64,000 nt of DNA from Chloroflexota bacterium (GTDB lineage: Bacteria > Chloroflexota > Anaerolineae > Aggregatilineales > Phototrophicaceae), in NCBI GenBank assembly GCA_020161935.1, contig JAIUNI010000002.1, forward strand, positions 620,001-684,000, written 5' to 3'. Made by a program: the position numbers and the translations under genes. Below the pieces are notes generated by a model. The model searched no databases. It saw only the letters and a program-made list of their open reading frames with translations, and had not been told where the DNA came from. Below, piece by piece: positions 16,621-26,069 of the stretch. Position 1 is the first letter of the stretch. Each line of letters begins with the position of its first letter.

Positions 16621-18126
16621 ATGAAGAAGCGAGTATGGATATTACTGGTGGTGCTGGTCGCCAGCATGATGGTCTGGGTTCCGGCACAGGCGCAGGATGT
16701 GGCGTGGTCGGCGTGGCTGTACGACGCGGTAAGCGGGCGCATGACCGAGGTGGATAACACCGGCGCACTCATCAGCCAGTTCCAACTGCCTGCCGAACCG
16801 GGCAGCACCTACAGCCTGAATGTGGCGATTTCCGCTGACGGCGATCTTGTTGGTTACAGCGCCTCCGCCCCCGACGCGACCTACGTCAACATCTACAGTC
16901 TGTCGGGGCAAACCACTGTGTTCAGTACCGCCCTGCCAGCGGGTGTGGGAACCAGCCTCGACTACAGCGCCAGCGCCTTCAATTTCAGCGAGGCGAACGC
17001 GACCTTCGCCTTCAGCTTCGCGGCACTCGGCGACTCGACCAGCGGCTGGCAAATCCGCGTGGTTGATCTGGCGACGCTGGGCGAAACAACCTTGAGCGAA
17101 GGCGACGCAGCCGCCAGCACGATTGTCTCGCCGGGGTTTGGCTTCATGCTGCCGCTGGTGATGTACAACCGCAACCAAGAAGTCAAGTTCCTGATGCTGC
17201 CGTTGGGGACAGACGGTATGCCCAGCTACGATGCCTACACGTGGAACACCGCCAGCGGTGCGATTGCGCCGGACGCGACCTACATCACGCCCGATGTGGA
17301 AACGCTGGCACAATCGGGCGAGGCCATCAGCACCATCTCGGACTCGCGCTTCCCCGACAGCGCCGACCCGACCAGCGGCTACCCCAGCAATAACACGCTG
17401 GTGGTGTTCGACCCCGCCACCAACGAACGGTTCGTCGCGGCGGTGCTGCCGCGCGTGTATAACGCGACCTTCATTCAGGGCGGCGAACGGGTCGCGGCGG
17501 TTCATTACGAGATCCTGCCGGATAACATTTATAATCCGTCGATTCAAATCATCGAGCGCAGCGGTGAAGTCAGCGGCACGATTGACGAAGCCGACAAGGA
17601 TGAAGTCACCAGCCTGTTCGGGACAGCCAACGGGTTTGTGTACACCGTACCCAGCGGCAGCGACTCCGGCGGCACGCAGTTGTACGCGGTGGATACCCGC
17701 GCGATTGCGGGAACCTTTACCCCCGTGGAAGTGTGGGAGAGCGCACCGGGCAGCGGCGGCGTTCTGATGTGGGTAGGCGATGCCAATCCGGTCGCGGCGG
17801 CGACTTTTGGGGCGTGGGGGCGGGTCGCGGAAACGGCACCGGCTGAACCCACCACCCCACCGATTGCACCCCCTGCGTCGTCGGTGCTGACCGTTGGCGG
17901 CGAGGCGACCGTGCAGACCACCGAGGGCGAGGTGCTGAACCTCCGCAGCGGCGCGGGGCGTGACTTCGGCCTGTTGACTACGGTGCGGAATGGTACCGTC
18001 GTCACCTTACTCGAAGGGCCAACGGATGCGGGCGGTTTCCTCTGGTGGCGGGTGCGGCTGCCGGACGGCACGGAAGGTTGGGTGGTCGAGTCGGCGGACG
18101 GCATCGAGACCCTCGTACCGCGCTAA
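16621..18126 (+). CDS. Secreted beta-propeller-like protein with C-terminal SH3b domain, paralogue B
   Basis: A 501-residue exported protein, 26 bases after paralogue A and likely co-transcribed; 'agaggagaac' is the ribosome site. Signal peptide ends near PAQAQD. Residues to ~400 align with paralogue A (AWSAWLYDAVSGRMTEVDN, NVAISADGDLVGYS, LPLGTDGMPSYDAYTWN, FPDSADPTSGYPSNNTL). A Pro/Thr linker (PAEPTTPPIAPPASS) then joins an SH3b/SH3_3 domain with VLNLRSGAGRDFGLLTTV and WWRVRLPDGTEGWV. SH3b modules typically bind peptidoglycan or surface polymers, so this copy may be wall- or surface-associated. A terminator follows. Confidence 0.78.
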   Translation: MKKRVWILLVVLVASMMVWVPAQAQDVAWSAWLYDAVSGRMTEVDNTGALISQFQLPAEPGSTYSLNVAISADGDLVGYSASAPDATYVNIYSLSGQTTVFSTALPAGVGTSLDYSASAFNFSEANATFAFSFAALGDSTSGWQIRVVDLATLGETTLSEGDAAASTIVSPGFGFMLPLVMYNRNQEVKFLMLPLGTDGMPSYDAYTWNTASGAIAPDATYITPDVETLAQSGEAISTISDSRFPDSADPTSGYPSNNTLVVFDPATNERFVAAVLPRVYNATFIQGGERVAAVHYEILPDNIYNPSIQIIERSGEVSGTIDEADKDEVTSLFGTANGFVYTVPSGSDSGGTQLYAVDTRAIAGTFTPVEVWESAPGSGGVLMWVGDANPVAAATFGAWGRVAETAPAEPTTPPIAPPASSVLTVGGEATVQTTEGEVLNLRSGAGRDFGLLTTVRNGTVVTLLEGPTDAGGFLWWRVRLPDGTEGWVVESADGIETLVPR

Positions 18127-18136
18127 CAAAGATCAC

Positions 18137-18165
18137 AAAGGGCGACTCGTTGGGTCGCCCTTTTA
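18137..18165 (+). terminator. Rho-independent terminator
   Basis: Stem AAAGGGCGAC (18137-18146) pairs with GTCGCCCTTT (18154-18163), 7-base loop, then T residues. It ends the propeller pair and lies against the 3' end of the converging SDR gene. Confidence 0.85.
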
Positions 18166-18173
18166 GTCACAGC

Positions 18174-19130
18174 CTACACAGGGACAGGTTTCGCATGGAA
18201 CAGCGGCTCGTAGCGGACGCTGGTCAGTTGTTCGGAAACCGTCCACAACTGCTTGGCGATTTTCACGTCATACGACTCGGCGTTCGACTTGACGATGGTC
18301 GGGTAGCCGCGCATCTCGCGCAGGCTTCGCGGCCCGATGTATTCGCCGCCCTTCAAGCTCGGCTCGATAGCGGCGTAAAGCGTCGGCAGCGCACCCATCG
18401 ACACATCCTGCCCCAGCAGCGCGTTCATCACCTTCATCATGCGTTCATGCCACACCGAGCCGGTCATTCGTGACCCGCCGAATTGCAGGTTGGTGGCGGT
18501 ATAGCCGGGGTGCGCCGCCACGCTGATGGCATCCGCACTGCGGGCTTTGAACTGCCGGTCGAGTTCGTAGGCGAACAGCAGATTGGCGAGCTTGCTCTGG
18601 CTGTAGGCTTTATTCTGGTCGTAGTTCTGTGTGGCATTCAGGTCGTCGAAGTTGATATGACCGGGGGCGGCGAGCAGGCTGCTGATGGTCACCACCCGCG
18701 CTTTGGCTGTGTTCAGGATCGTTGGCAGGAGCAAACCCGTCAGCGCGAAGTGACCGAGGTGGTTGGTGCCGAACTGCATCTCGAAACCATCAGCCGTTTT
18801 GCGGTATGGCAGGTGCATGACACCCGCGTTGTTCACGAGCAAATCCAGCTTGGGGAATTGGCGGTTAATCTGCTCGGCGAAGCGCCGCACCGCTTCGAGT
18901 GAGGCAAGATCGAGCGGCAGCAGTGTCACCTGTCCTTTGGGTTTGGCCGCCTGAATTTGCTCAAGCGCCTTTTGCCCTCTCGCCGTATCGCGACTGGTGA
19001 GGATGACGTGTGCGCCCTTGACCGCCAGCACCCGCGCCGTTTCCAATCCCAAACCGCTGTTCGAGCCGGTGACAAGGGCAGTCTTGCCGCTCAGGTCAGG
19101 AATCTGGTCGGTTGTCCAATTCTGCGCCAT
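18174..19130 (-). CDS. SDR-family oxidoreductase
   Basis: A 318-residue short-chain dehydrogenase of the retinol-dehydrogenase/WWOX-like, longer type. The NAD(P) motif TGSNSGLG is near the N-terminus (GKTALVTGSNSGLGLE). 'LLVNNAGVM' and the catalytic YSQSK (YxxxK) are intact, with a Ser in 'VTISSLLA' upstream. The frame runs to 19331 but ATG 19130 is right: GGAG is eight bases before it and MAQNWTTDQIPDLSGK is the usual family start. Cytosolic. Substrate unknown. Confidence 0.88.
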   Translation of the reverse strand: MAQNWTTDQIPDLSGKTALVTGSNSGLGLETARVLAVKGAHVILTSRDTARGQKALEQIQAAKPKGQVTLLPLDLASLEAVRRFAEQINRQFPKLDLLVNNAGVMHLPYRKTADGFEMQFGTNHLGHFALTGLLLPTILNTAKARVVTISSLLAAPGHINFDDLNATQNYDQNKAYSQSKLANLLFAYELDRQFKARSADAISVAAHPGYTATNLQFGGSRMTGSVWHERMMKVMNALLGQDVSMGALPTLYAAIEPSLKGGEYIGPRSLREMRGYPTIVKSNAESYDVKIAKQLWTVSEQLTSVRYEPLFHAKPVPV

Positions 19131-19282
19131 ATTCGTTTCTCCGTTAAGATGCTTATTCGTCGCCAGTAAATCCATCTCATAAAATAATCGCGAATGGGTT
19201 GTGCCAATACCAACATCTCGTGAGTAAATGCTTAATACGCGCGTTGCTGTGTCATGAGTATAGGGAAAGTTGGCATGACCGG

Positions 19283-19678
19283 TTATCCGTTCAGCTTCAT
19301 CAAACCCGCGAGTGTCGGCTCGAATCCACATTGGCGGTAAAACGTGTCAAGGTGCGGTTCGTAATCGACATGCAGCCAGTCGATGCCGCGTGCTTTGGCT
19401 GCGGCTGCGGCTTCCTGCACCAGCCGCACGCCGATACCGCGCCGCTGGTAGGCCGAATGTACGGTCGTATCCAGCAGGAAGGCGTGGACACCGCCATCCC
19501 ATGCGACATTCACGAAGCCGACCAACACCGCGCCGTCATACGCGCCGATATAGGCGAGGCTGCGGCTGAGAACCGGGGTGAAGTCGGTATCGGTATGGCC
19601 TTCCCAAGCCGCCGCGAACAGAGTGTTCATGTCGGCGTGAGTGACGGTCGGGTTGAGGTGGTAGGTGATGTCAACCAT
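19283..19678 (-). CDS. GNAT-family N-acetyltransferase
   Basis: A 131-residue GNAT domain. The acetyl-CoA-binding motif A reads SAYQRRGIGVRLVQEAAAAAKARG (R/Q-x-x-G-x-G/A). The preceding strand 'FLLDTTVHSAYQ' and the final 'FYRQCGFEPT' also fit. I chose ATG 19678 (MVDITYHLNPT), although no strong ribosome site is visible; the frame is open to 19702, inside a palindromic repeat. Acceptor unknown. Confidence 0.8.
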   Translation of the reverse strand: MVDITYHLNPTVTHADMNTLFAAAWEGHTDTDFTPVLSRSLAYIGAYDGAVLVGFVNVAWDGGVHAFLLDTTVHSAYQRRGIGVRLVQEAAAAAKARGIDWLHVDYEPHLDTFYRQCGFEPTLAGLMKLNG

Positions 19679-19690
19679 AGAGGTTTTATT

Positions 19691-19718
19691 GTAGGGGCGC
19701 AAGGCTTGCGCCCACTAC
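19691..19718. repeat. GTAGG/CTAC-bounded palindrome
   Basis: Stem GGGCGCAAG (19695-19703) pairs with CTTGCGCCC (19705-19713), flanked by GTAG and CTAC. It is a member of the dispersed palindrome family. Confidence 0.8.
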
Positions 19719-19739
19719 ACACACATTCATTCTTTCAGT

Positions 19740-21998
19740 CTAATACCGTCTGCGGCTTTGCGCGTCCATCGCGGCAACCGCGCTCATCGCGATAATATCC
19801 TCCACGTCGTCACCCGCTTGCAAGACGTGTACCGGTGCGCCCATACCCAGCAAAATCGGCCCGATGGTTTGCGCCTGCCCCAACCGGTCGAGCAGCTTAT
19901 AGGCCACGTTCGCCGATTGCAGGTCGGGGAATACCAGCACGTTCGCGTCCTTCACGCGGCTGAAGGGAAAGCGGTTCTCGATGAGTTCAGGGATAACCGC
20001 CGTATCCGCCTGCATCTCACCGTCGACCGCCAGATCAGGCCGCTTGTGACGTACTAACTCGACCGCATTCCGCACCTTCTCTGACAGGCGGTGGGGCGAA
20101 CTGCCGAAGTTGGAGAACGAGAGCATGGCGACGCGCGGCTCGATGTCCAGCGTTTGGGCGAAGTCCGCCGCGAGGATGGCGATTTCGGAAAGCGTGTCGG
20201 CATCGGGGTCAATGTTGACGGTCGCATCGGTGAAGAAGTACACCCGCCGCTTAACCACCATGATATACACCCCGCTGGCGACCTTCATGCCGGGGCGCGT
20301 GTGGAAGATTTGGAGGGCGGGACGGATGACATCCGGGTACTCATGCTGGCGACCGTTGACGTACGCATCGGCATCGCCCATCTTGACCATCATCAGGCCG
20401 TAGGTCATGCGGCTGCCGACCAAACGGGCGGCGGTTTCGCGCGTTACCCCTTTGCGCTGGCGTAGTTCGTGGAAGGTTTGCTCGTAACGCTGGCGGCGGG
20501 AGGCTTCCGACAGCGGTTCGATAATTTGCGGGTTGAAGTTCAAGCCGAGTTCATGGATGGTGCCGCGGATTTGGTCAGGTTTGCCCAACAAAATCGGCAC
20601 GCCGATGCCTTCTTCCAGCACCTGCGCGGCGGCACGGATAATTTTCGGGTCGTCGCCTTCGGGATAGACGATGCGCTGCTTCGGCCCCATCCGCGCCTTG
20701 TTGATGATGTTCGCCCGTACCTGCTGCCCGACACCCTGCCGCTGAATGAGCGTGTGGCGGTATTCCTCGATGTCGATCTTGCGGCGGGCGACACCGCTTT
20801 TCATAGCCGCTTCGGCAACGGCGGGCGCGAGCCACAGCAGCACGCGCGGGTCAAGCGGCTTGGGGATCAGGTAGTCCTTACCAAACTTGATCGCCGTCAA
20901 GCCATAGGCCGTCAGTACGCTGTCCGGCACATCCTCGTGCGCCAGCGCGGCGAGGGCGTGGGAGGCTGCCAGCTTCATTTCCTCGTTGATGGTGGTCGCG
21001 TACACATCCAGCGCCCCACGGAAGATGAATGGGAAGCCAAGCACGTTATTGATCTGGTTGGGATAATCGCTGCGACCTGTGCCGATGATGGCATCTGGCC
21101 GCACGGCGAGAATTTCTTCCGGCATGATTTCCGGCGTGGGGTTCGCCATTGGGAAAATGATCGGGTTGGGGTTCATCTCGCGGATCATAACCGGCTTGCA
21201 AGCCCCCGCCACGCTTAAGCCGAGGAACATATCCGCGCCGACCAGCGCTTCGGCTAGGGTACGGCGGTCGGTATCGTTGGCGAACTTCACCTTATAAGGA
21301 TCCATCGCGATCTCGCGTCCCTTGTAGATCACACCATGCTCATCCGCCATGATGATATTTTCCGGGCGCATCCCAAGCTGCACGTAGAAGGCGCTGGTGG
21401 ATAACGCCGCCGCACCCGCACCCGTCACCACCAGCCGCATCTCCTCGATACGCCGTCCGGTAATTTCGACCGCGTTCAGCAGGGCCGCGCCGGAGATAAT
21501 CGCCGTGCCGTGCTGGTCATCGTGAAAAACAGGGATGTCGAGTTCCGCCCGTAAGCGCGTCTCAATCTCGAAGCATTCCGGCGCTTTGATGTCCTCTAGG
21601 TTGATGCCGCCAAAGGTCGGGGCAAGGGCACGGACAGCGTTGACAACTTCGTCTACGGTCAGCGCGTTCAGTTCGATGTCGAACACGTCAATATCGGCGA
21701 AGCGCTTGAACAACACGCCCTTGCCTTCCATCACCGGCTTGGAGGCCAGCGCACCGCGGTTGCCCAAGCCCAAGATCGCCGTGCCGTTGCTGATGACCCC
21801 GACGAGGTTAGCCTTAGCGGTTAACTCATAGGCTGTAATCGGCTCCCGCTCGATTTCCAGTACCGCATCCGCTACGCCGGGGGTATACGCCAGCGATAAG
21901 TCCCGCTGGGTGCTGAGGGGTTTGGTTGCAACAACTTCTATTTTTCCGGGTCGCCCGTTCCGGTGATAATCTAAAGCATCTTGTTTCGTAACCGCCAT
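19740..21998 (-). CDS. maeB: NADP-dependent malic enzyme with phosphotransacetylase-like domain (MaeB type)
   Basis: A 752-residue fusion enzyme. Residues ~1-420 are malic enzyme: [15 protein letters not shown], '[20 protein letters not shown]', [12 protein letters not shown], '[17 protein letters not shown]' and the nucleotide site [11 protein letters not shown]. Residues ~430-750 are a phosphotransacetylase-like domain ([45 protein letters not shown]). Reaction: oxidative decarboxylation of malate to pyruvate with NADP; the C-terminal domain regulates, commonly via acetyl-CoA, rather than catalyses. Full length for the family. Ribosome site AAGGAG about 11 bases upstream. Supplies pyruvate and NADPH. 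Monocistronic. Confidence 0.95.
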   Translation of the reverse strand: MAVTKQDALDYHRNGRPGKIEVVATKPLSTQRDLSLAYTPGVADAVLEIEREPITAYELTAKANLVGVISNGTAILGLGNRGALASKPVMEGKGVLFKRFADIDVFDIELNALTVDEVVNAVRALAPTFGGINLEDIKAPECFEIETRLRAELDIPVFHDDQHGTAIISGAALLNAVEITGRRIEEMRLVVTGAGAAALSTSAFYVQLGMRPENIIMADEHGVIYKGREIAMDPYKVKFANDTDRRTLAEALVGADMFLGLSVAGACKPVMIREMNPNPIIFPMANPTPEIMPEEILAVRPDAIIGTGRSDYPNQINNVLGFPFIFRGALDVYATTINEEMKLAASHALAALAHEDVPDSVLTAYGLTAIKFGKDYLIPKPLDPRVLLWLAPAVAEAAMKSGVARRKIDIEEYRHTLIQRQGVGQQVRANIINKARMGPKQRIVYPEGDDPKIIRAAAQVLEEGIGVPILLGKPDQIRGTIHELGLNFNPQIIEPLSEASRRQRYEQTFHELRQRKGVTRETAARLVGSRMTYGLMMVKMGDADAYVNGRQHEYPDVIRPALQIFHTRPGMKVASGVYIMVVKRRVYFFTDATVNIDPDADTLSEIAILAADFAQTLDIEPRVAMLSFSNFGSSPHRLSEKVRNAVELVRHKRPDLAVDGEMQADTAVIPELIENRFPFSRVKDANVLVFPDLQSANVAYKLLDRLGQAQTIGPILLGMGAPVHVLQAGDDVEDIIAMSAVAAMDAQSRRRY

Positions 21999-22131
21999 AA
22001 TCTTAATTTGCTCCTTCTGCTTCTGCTGTCTCTCATTGTAACGCGGTTGGAAAGCGAAGGATACGGGGTTATGGGCGATGTGGTTATAGGACGGTTAAAA
22101 ACCGTTTGAACAGCGGGAATTGATACCAACC

Positions 22132-22215
22132 GGACGCGCTGTCTCGCGTCCCTACAACACATACTGACCACAATCGTGGGTTTATGTAGGGACAGCAGAC
22201 AGGCTGTCCGCTATC
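22132..22215. repeat. Head-to-head palindrome doublet (inverted relative to the 12.1 kb copy)
   Basis: First hairpin GGACGCG/CGCGTCC (22132-22138, 22145-22151) ends in CTAC. The second begins GTAGG at 22186 with stem GGACAGC/GCTGTCC (22190-22196, 22203-22209). The two stems are those of the 12,084-12,158 doublet in opposite order. Confidence 0.75.
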
Positions 22216-22247
22216 CCCAGACTTCTCACATTAGGACATCGACCACC

Positions 22248-23282
22248 TTACGCCAATTGTTTCGCCGTGAGGGGCAGTCCAGTCGCGGCGGATTGGTAGC
22301 TGCCGAACACCAGCCGCACCGTTTTCAGGTTGTCCTCGCCGGTGGTTTCCGCCGTGCCTTCACCCCGCAGCGCTTGGGCAATATCCGCCTGACACGGGAC
22401 GATGCTCGAATGCACCACATCATAAAAAGGGTTCGCCCACTCGTAGCGCGGCGGCGGGTAGCGCTTGGCGAGCGTGCCATCAGCAGTCGTCTCGCGTATC
22501 CAGTAATCGAGGCCGAGTTCGAGCGAACCTTTCGTGCCTTCAACCGTGATGAACGTCTGCGGGAAGGCTTCACGTTCGAGGTAATTTTCGGCGTAGGCCA
22601 TCTGCACCAGTACGGTGATGTCCTCGCCCATGTTGAGCATCATGGTCGCCACGTCCTCACCTTTGATATTGGTGTGCGCCTTGTGCGTTTGGCAGAACAG
22701 GCTGTTGGCCTCCCCGAACAGGCAGCGGGCGACATCCAGCGTGTGGCTGCCGAGGTCGGTAATGATGAACTGTTCGAGTTCGGCGAGGAACGGCTGGTTC
22801 TGGAACACGGGGAAGCCGCTAATCATGTCGATGCGTGCGCGGAACGGTTTGCCGATGCGCCCTTCTTCGAGGATGCGCTTGAACTGGCGGATCGGGTACT
22901 GCCAGCGCCAATTTTCGTTGATGAACAGCGGAACGTTATGCTGTTGGCAGGTCGCCAGCATCGCCTCGGCCTCCGCCAGTGTGGTCGCCATCGGCTTCTG
23001 GCAGACGACCGGCAGCCCGCGCCCGGCGGCAAGGCGCGTCAGTTCGGCGTGGGTTTCGACGTTGGTGCAGATGTCGATGAAGTCCAGCTTCTCGGTGTCG
23101 AGCAGCGTTTTAACGTCATCGTAAACGGCGGGAACGCCAAATTCGGTCGCCAACGCCTCGGCACGGCTGCGCGTCCGGTTATACAGCGCCACACATTCCA
23201 CCCCGCCCGCTTCGTTCCAGCCCGCCAGTTGGTAGCGCGACCAGAAACCCGTACCGAGCATCGCAAATTTTAGTTTCGTCAT
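22248..23282 (-). CDS. apsD: D-apiose dehydrogenase-type Gfo/Idh/MocA oxidoreductase
   Basis: A 344-residue Gfo/Idh/MocA enzyme, last gene of the apiose operon. The Rossmann start is FAMLGTGFWSRYQLAGWNE, followed by 'VVCQKPMATTLAEAEAM' with the family EKP-type motif as QKP, containing the catalytic Lys. 'INENWRWQYPIRQFKRIL', RIDMISGFPVFQNQPFLAE and 'TDLGSHTLDVARCLFGEA' (with the catalytic-His helix) fit what I know of ApsD. ApsD oxidises D-apiose to D-apionolactone with NAD. Its ATG overlaps the stop of the lactonase gene by four bases, so the enzyme and the next enzyme of the pathway are translationally coupled. Assignment rests on sequence resemblance plus context. Confidence 0.82.
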   Translation of the reverse strand: MTKLKFAMLGTGFWSRYQLAGWNEAGGVECVALYNRTRSRAEALATEFGVPAVYDDVKTLLDTEKLDFIDICTNVETHAELTRLAAGRGLPVVCQKPMATTLAEAEAMLATCQQHNVPLFINENWRWQYPIRQFKRILEEGRIGKPFRARIDMISGFPVFQNQPFLAELEQFIITDLGSHTLDVARCLFGEANSLFCQTHKAHTNIKGEDVATMMLNMGEDITVLVQMAYAENYLEREAFPQTFITVEGTKGSLELGLDYWIRETTADGTLAKRYPPPRYEWANPFYDVVHSSIVPCQADIAQALRGEGTAETTGEDNLKTVRLVFGSYQSAATGLPLTAKQLA

Positions 23283-25243
23283 GGGTTCTTTTCCTCAAAA
23301 AAATAGTCGATGCACGCCAGAGCATACGGCGGCAGGGATAGATTGTGGACATTGAACGGTTCACCCCCGTGCTGGCGGAACTCTTCCGGCGAAAGGGCGG
23401 CTTGCAGGTAATCCCGCTCGTCGAGCGTCCACAGTGTCGCCTCACCGCCCCACCCGTCGAGTGCCACCGTCTGCGCTTCGTCCGTCAGGTTCGCCAGCAG
23501 CACACGCCGCTGGTTGGCGGTTTGCAGCACCAGCGCCTCCACCCGCAGCGGTTCGCTGGAAATGCTGGGGATAACCTGCGCCCCTACGCAGTCGCCTAAA
23601 TCAGCAAGTGCATGGTAAATAGGGAACACGCCGCCGGTCAGCGAGGGGAACTTTTGTGACTGCTGGCTGGCGGTTTCAACTTCCATCACGCCTAGCCAGC
23701 CGGTCGTTTCGTACAGCGAGACGTGATGCAAGCGCCCACTTTCGGCGAGGTGCTTCAGGCAGGCCAGCGTCCATCCGGCAGCGAACAGTGACAGTTGGCG
23801 CGGGTCAACTTTCGACGGCAGTTCTCCCGCTGGCGGCGCGATCTCCGGCCCAATGGCGACCGGATTGAACTGCTGCTTGAGCGTCAGCGGGCTAAGGGCG
23901 ATGGGCTTGCCGCCGGTATGTGCCAGCGCGGTCTCGATAATCGCGACGAGGGCAGCCGGTGTTTCAGCAATCGAAGCGTTGTCGAAAGCGTGAACCTGCG
24001 GGTTGGCGGTAAAGCTCACAAAATCAGCCGCCGAGACATCCGACCATGCGCGGTTGAGTTCAGCGAAGTTGGCCTTTGTGCCGATGCCGATTGGCACATC
24101 CGCGCCAAGCACATCACGGGCGAGCCGCGCCAAGTCGCTCGACGTAACCAGTTCGCGGGTATGCCACAACGTATAAGCGGCGACACGCGGGTTGAGTTCA
24201 GCGAGTACAGCCGCCAGCGCCCGTAATTCACGTTCGGTTTCATCCGAAAGCAGCAGCACCAGTTCCAGCGGTAGGTCGAGCGCGTCCGCTTGGGCAGCAG
24301 CCTCGCCAAGCCGTTCGCGCCAATCGGCATGAGTGAAATGGATTTCAACGCGCAGATGGGACAAATGGAGTGCCTTAAGCCGTTCGATCTCAGTGGCGGT
24401 AAGCGGCTGTTGGTGGCTGGCGACACTCAGGCCAATCGGCGGCAGCGGGTACTGCGGTGTGTTGGTGGTGGTGATGGTGACAGGCTGCTCATCCGCATGG
24501 GTTTCGATAGTGGGCTGACCGTGCAAGCGCAGTTGCAACTGCTGGTGAATGCGCGTGCCAGCGGCGACTTCTACCGGAAACGGCAGCGCCAGCGGGGTGC
24601 AGTAGGTTTTGAAGGAGGCATCAATCCAGTTGCGCTGGTCTTCCATCTCGAAGGTATCCCCCTCGAAGCGCAGTTCTGCCCGCACATCCGGCGCGACAGG
24701 GTACGTCATTGCGCGGAGGTTATCGAACGGCGCGTGGGGCGTAGGCTTGCCGTTAACGTACGTTTGCGGGGCGACCAACTGCGGGAAGTTAGCCTCCTCA
24801 ATCGTGCCGTCCGCATGTTCCAGCGTACAGGTCGCGCCCGCGCATTCGGCGATGGGATGCAGCACACAGAAGCCGAGACGGTTGCGGCGAAAGGTCGAAC
24901 GCGCCTCGCCATCAAACCGGAAGGTGACTATGCCGCTGCTGTCGCCGGTCATCTTCCCCTGCCAACCAAAGTCGATTTCGCCGAGGCGGTTATCCACTTG
25001 AAAGGTGATCGAGAACGAGTCGGCGCTCGACTCGATAACGACATTGGAAAGCTGGTTCGCTGCCGTTCCCCAATTGGGGTCGCGCACCGCGAAGTAGATG
25101 CGTCTGATGATCTCCCGCTGACCGAGGCGGATGTAACGCAGGTCGCCGTTATCGAAGATCAGCGAGAGTGGGCCAGCACGTAAGGCGATGCTTTCCGGCA
25201 GCGGGGCTTCGATGCCATAGCGCATCACGTTCGGGTGCAGCAT
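23279..25243 (-). CDS. apnL: D-apionate lactonase-type protein
   Basis: A 654-residue three-part protein. A beta-rich N-terminal domain ('MLHPNVMRYGIEAPLPESIALRAGPL' region, residues 1-~290) contains 'RYIRLGQREIIRRIYFAVRD'. A TIM-barrel-like middle (~300-560) has 'HLSHLRVEIHFTHADWRERL', 'LELVLLLSDETE' and 'VSFTANPQVHAFDN'. A C-terminal beta domain follows (~570-654: 'RRVLLANLTDEAQTVAL', ending 'LPPYALACIDYF'). This size and layout match D-apionate lactonase, which hydrolyses D-apionolactone to D-apionate. The frame is open to 25525 but ATG 25243 is chosen: GGAGGGG precedes it and the extension would overlap the OiaC-type gene in an unlikely composition. No signal peptide. Confidence 0.78.
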   Translation of the reverse strand: MLHPNVMRYGIEAPLPESIALRAGPLSLIFDNGDLRYIRLGQREIIRRIYFAVRDPNWGTAANQLSNVVIESSADSFSITFQVDNRLGEIDFGWQGKMTGDSSGIVTFRFDGEARSTFRRNRLGFCVLHPIAECAGATCTLEHADGTIEEANFPQLVAPQTYVNGKPTPHAPFDNLRAMTYPVAPDVRAELRFEGDTFEMEDQRNWIDASFKTYCTPLALPFPVEVAAGTRIHQQLQLRLHGQPTIETHADEQPVTITTTNTPQYPLPPIGLSVASHQQPLTATEIERLKALHLSHLRVEIHFTHADWRERLGEAAAQADALDLPLELVLLLSDETERELRALAAVLAELNPRVAAYTLWHTRELVTSSDLARLARDVLGADVPIGIGTKANFAELNRAWSDVSAADFVSFTANPQVHAFDNASIAETPAALVAIIETALAHTGGKPIALSPLTLKQQFNPVAIGPEIAPPAGELPSKVDPRQLSLFAAGWTLACLKHLAESGRLHHVSLYETTGWLGVMEVETASQQSQKFPSLTGGVFPIYHALADLGDCVGAQVIPSISSEPLRVEALVLQTANQRRVLLANLTDEAQTVALDGWGGEATLWTLDERDYLQAALSPEEFRQHGGEPFNVHNLSLPPYALACIDYFFEEKNP

Positions 25244-25259
25244 ATCCCCTCCGTTGGGA

Positions 25260-26069
25260 CTATTCATGGATGTGTTGACGGAGATACGGAAGGCTGGCGG
25301 CGACCCACGACTCTTCTTTCGCGGCAGTCGCGTCCATCGTAGCTTCGGGCGCGGGCCACAGTTCGAGGATAGCGTTGAATGACCGCCCCTTGAGCTGCTC
25401 CAGCACCATCGGGATGTCCAGCATCCCCTGACCAGCAGGCGTACCGTCGATGATAAATCCCATATTATGACCCAAGCGCCGAATCTGGAAATCCTTGATG
25501 TGCAGGTTGACGACATAGGGTGCAAGCGCGGCGATCACCCGCAGCGGGTCTTCCAACGCGCCGAAGGAATTGACCGTATCAAGGCAGATGCCCACGTAGG
25601 GGCTGTCGAGCGCAGTTAAGATTTCGACCAGCGACTTGACCTTAAAGCGGTCATGGTTTTCGATAGCGAGGGTGATGCCCGCCGCCGCGAAATCCGGCAG
25701 CATTGGCTTGAGCAGGTCAACCACTTCGTTGGCACTCGGATGATGCGCGGCGGTATCGACCACCACCCGCAAGATCGGCGAGCCGCAGCGCTGGGCGATA
25801 GCTAGGTAGCGGCTGAGGTGTTCCGGCTGAATGCCGCGCGTACCAACCTCAATGGCAACATCTAGGCGTTTAGCTTCCGCCAGCAGTGCGTCGAAGTCTG
25901 CGGCATCGAGTTTATCCAGCGGCAGGTTATCCGCGATTTGAACCAGATGCACCCCTAACTCGGCGGCGCGGCGCACTAACCCGACAGCGGTCATCGGTAA
26001 GCTGGGCTGTGGGTATCCATTGACACCGATTGACCATGCGTAGGCGTAACTGCCGATGCCGAGCTTCAT
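25260..26069 (-). CDS. oiaC: 3-oxo-isoapionate decarboxylase-type TIM-barrel protein
   Basis: A 269-residue sugar-phosphate isomerase/epimerase-like TIM barrel. Start MKLGIGSYAYAWSIGVNGYP. Metal-site residues are visible as E in 'ITLAIENHDRF', D in 'VGICLDTVNSFG', H in 'VVNLHIKDFQI' and E in 'AILELWPAPE', the E-D-H-E set of this fold. In the D-apiose pathway OiaC, of this fold, decarboxylates 3-oxo-isoapionate to L-erythrulose. The gene overlaps the DUF6786 gene by four bases. It would offer a kinase-independent exit from the pathway. An epimerase role for another sugar acid is possible but less consistent with the neighbours. Confidence 0.75.
   Translation of the reverse strand: MKLGIGSYAYAWSIGVNGYPQPSLPMTAVGLVRRAAELGVHLVQIADNLPLDKLDAADFDALLAEAKRLDVAIEVGTRGIQPEHLSRYLAIAQRCGSPILRVVVDTAAHHPSANEVVDLLKPMLPDFAAAGITLAIENHDRFKVKSLVEILTALDSPYVGICLDTVNSFGALEDPLRVIAALAPYVVNLHIKDFQIRRLGHNMGFIIDGTPAGQGMLDIPMVLEQLKGRSFNAILELWPAPEATMDATAAKEESWVAASLPYLRQHIHE

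Noticed and set aside
25244..25525. N-terminal extension of the lactonase-type gene
   Set aside because: It overlaps the OiaC-type coding sequence in another frame, is rich in Trp/Ser/Arg, and a better start with GGAGGGG lies at 25243.
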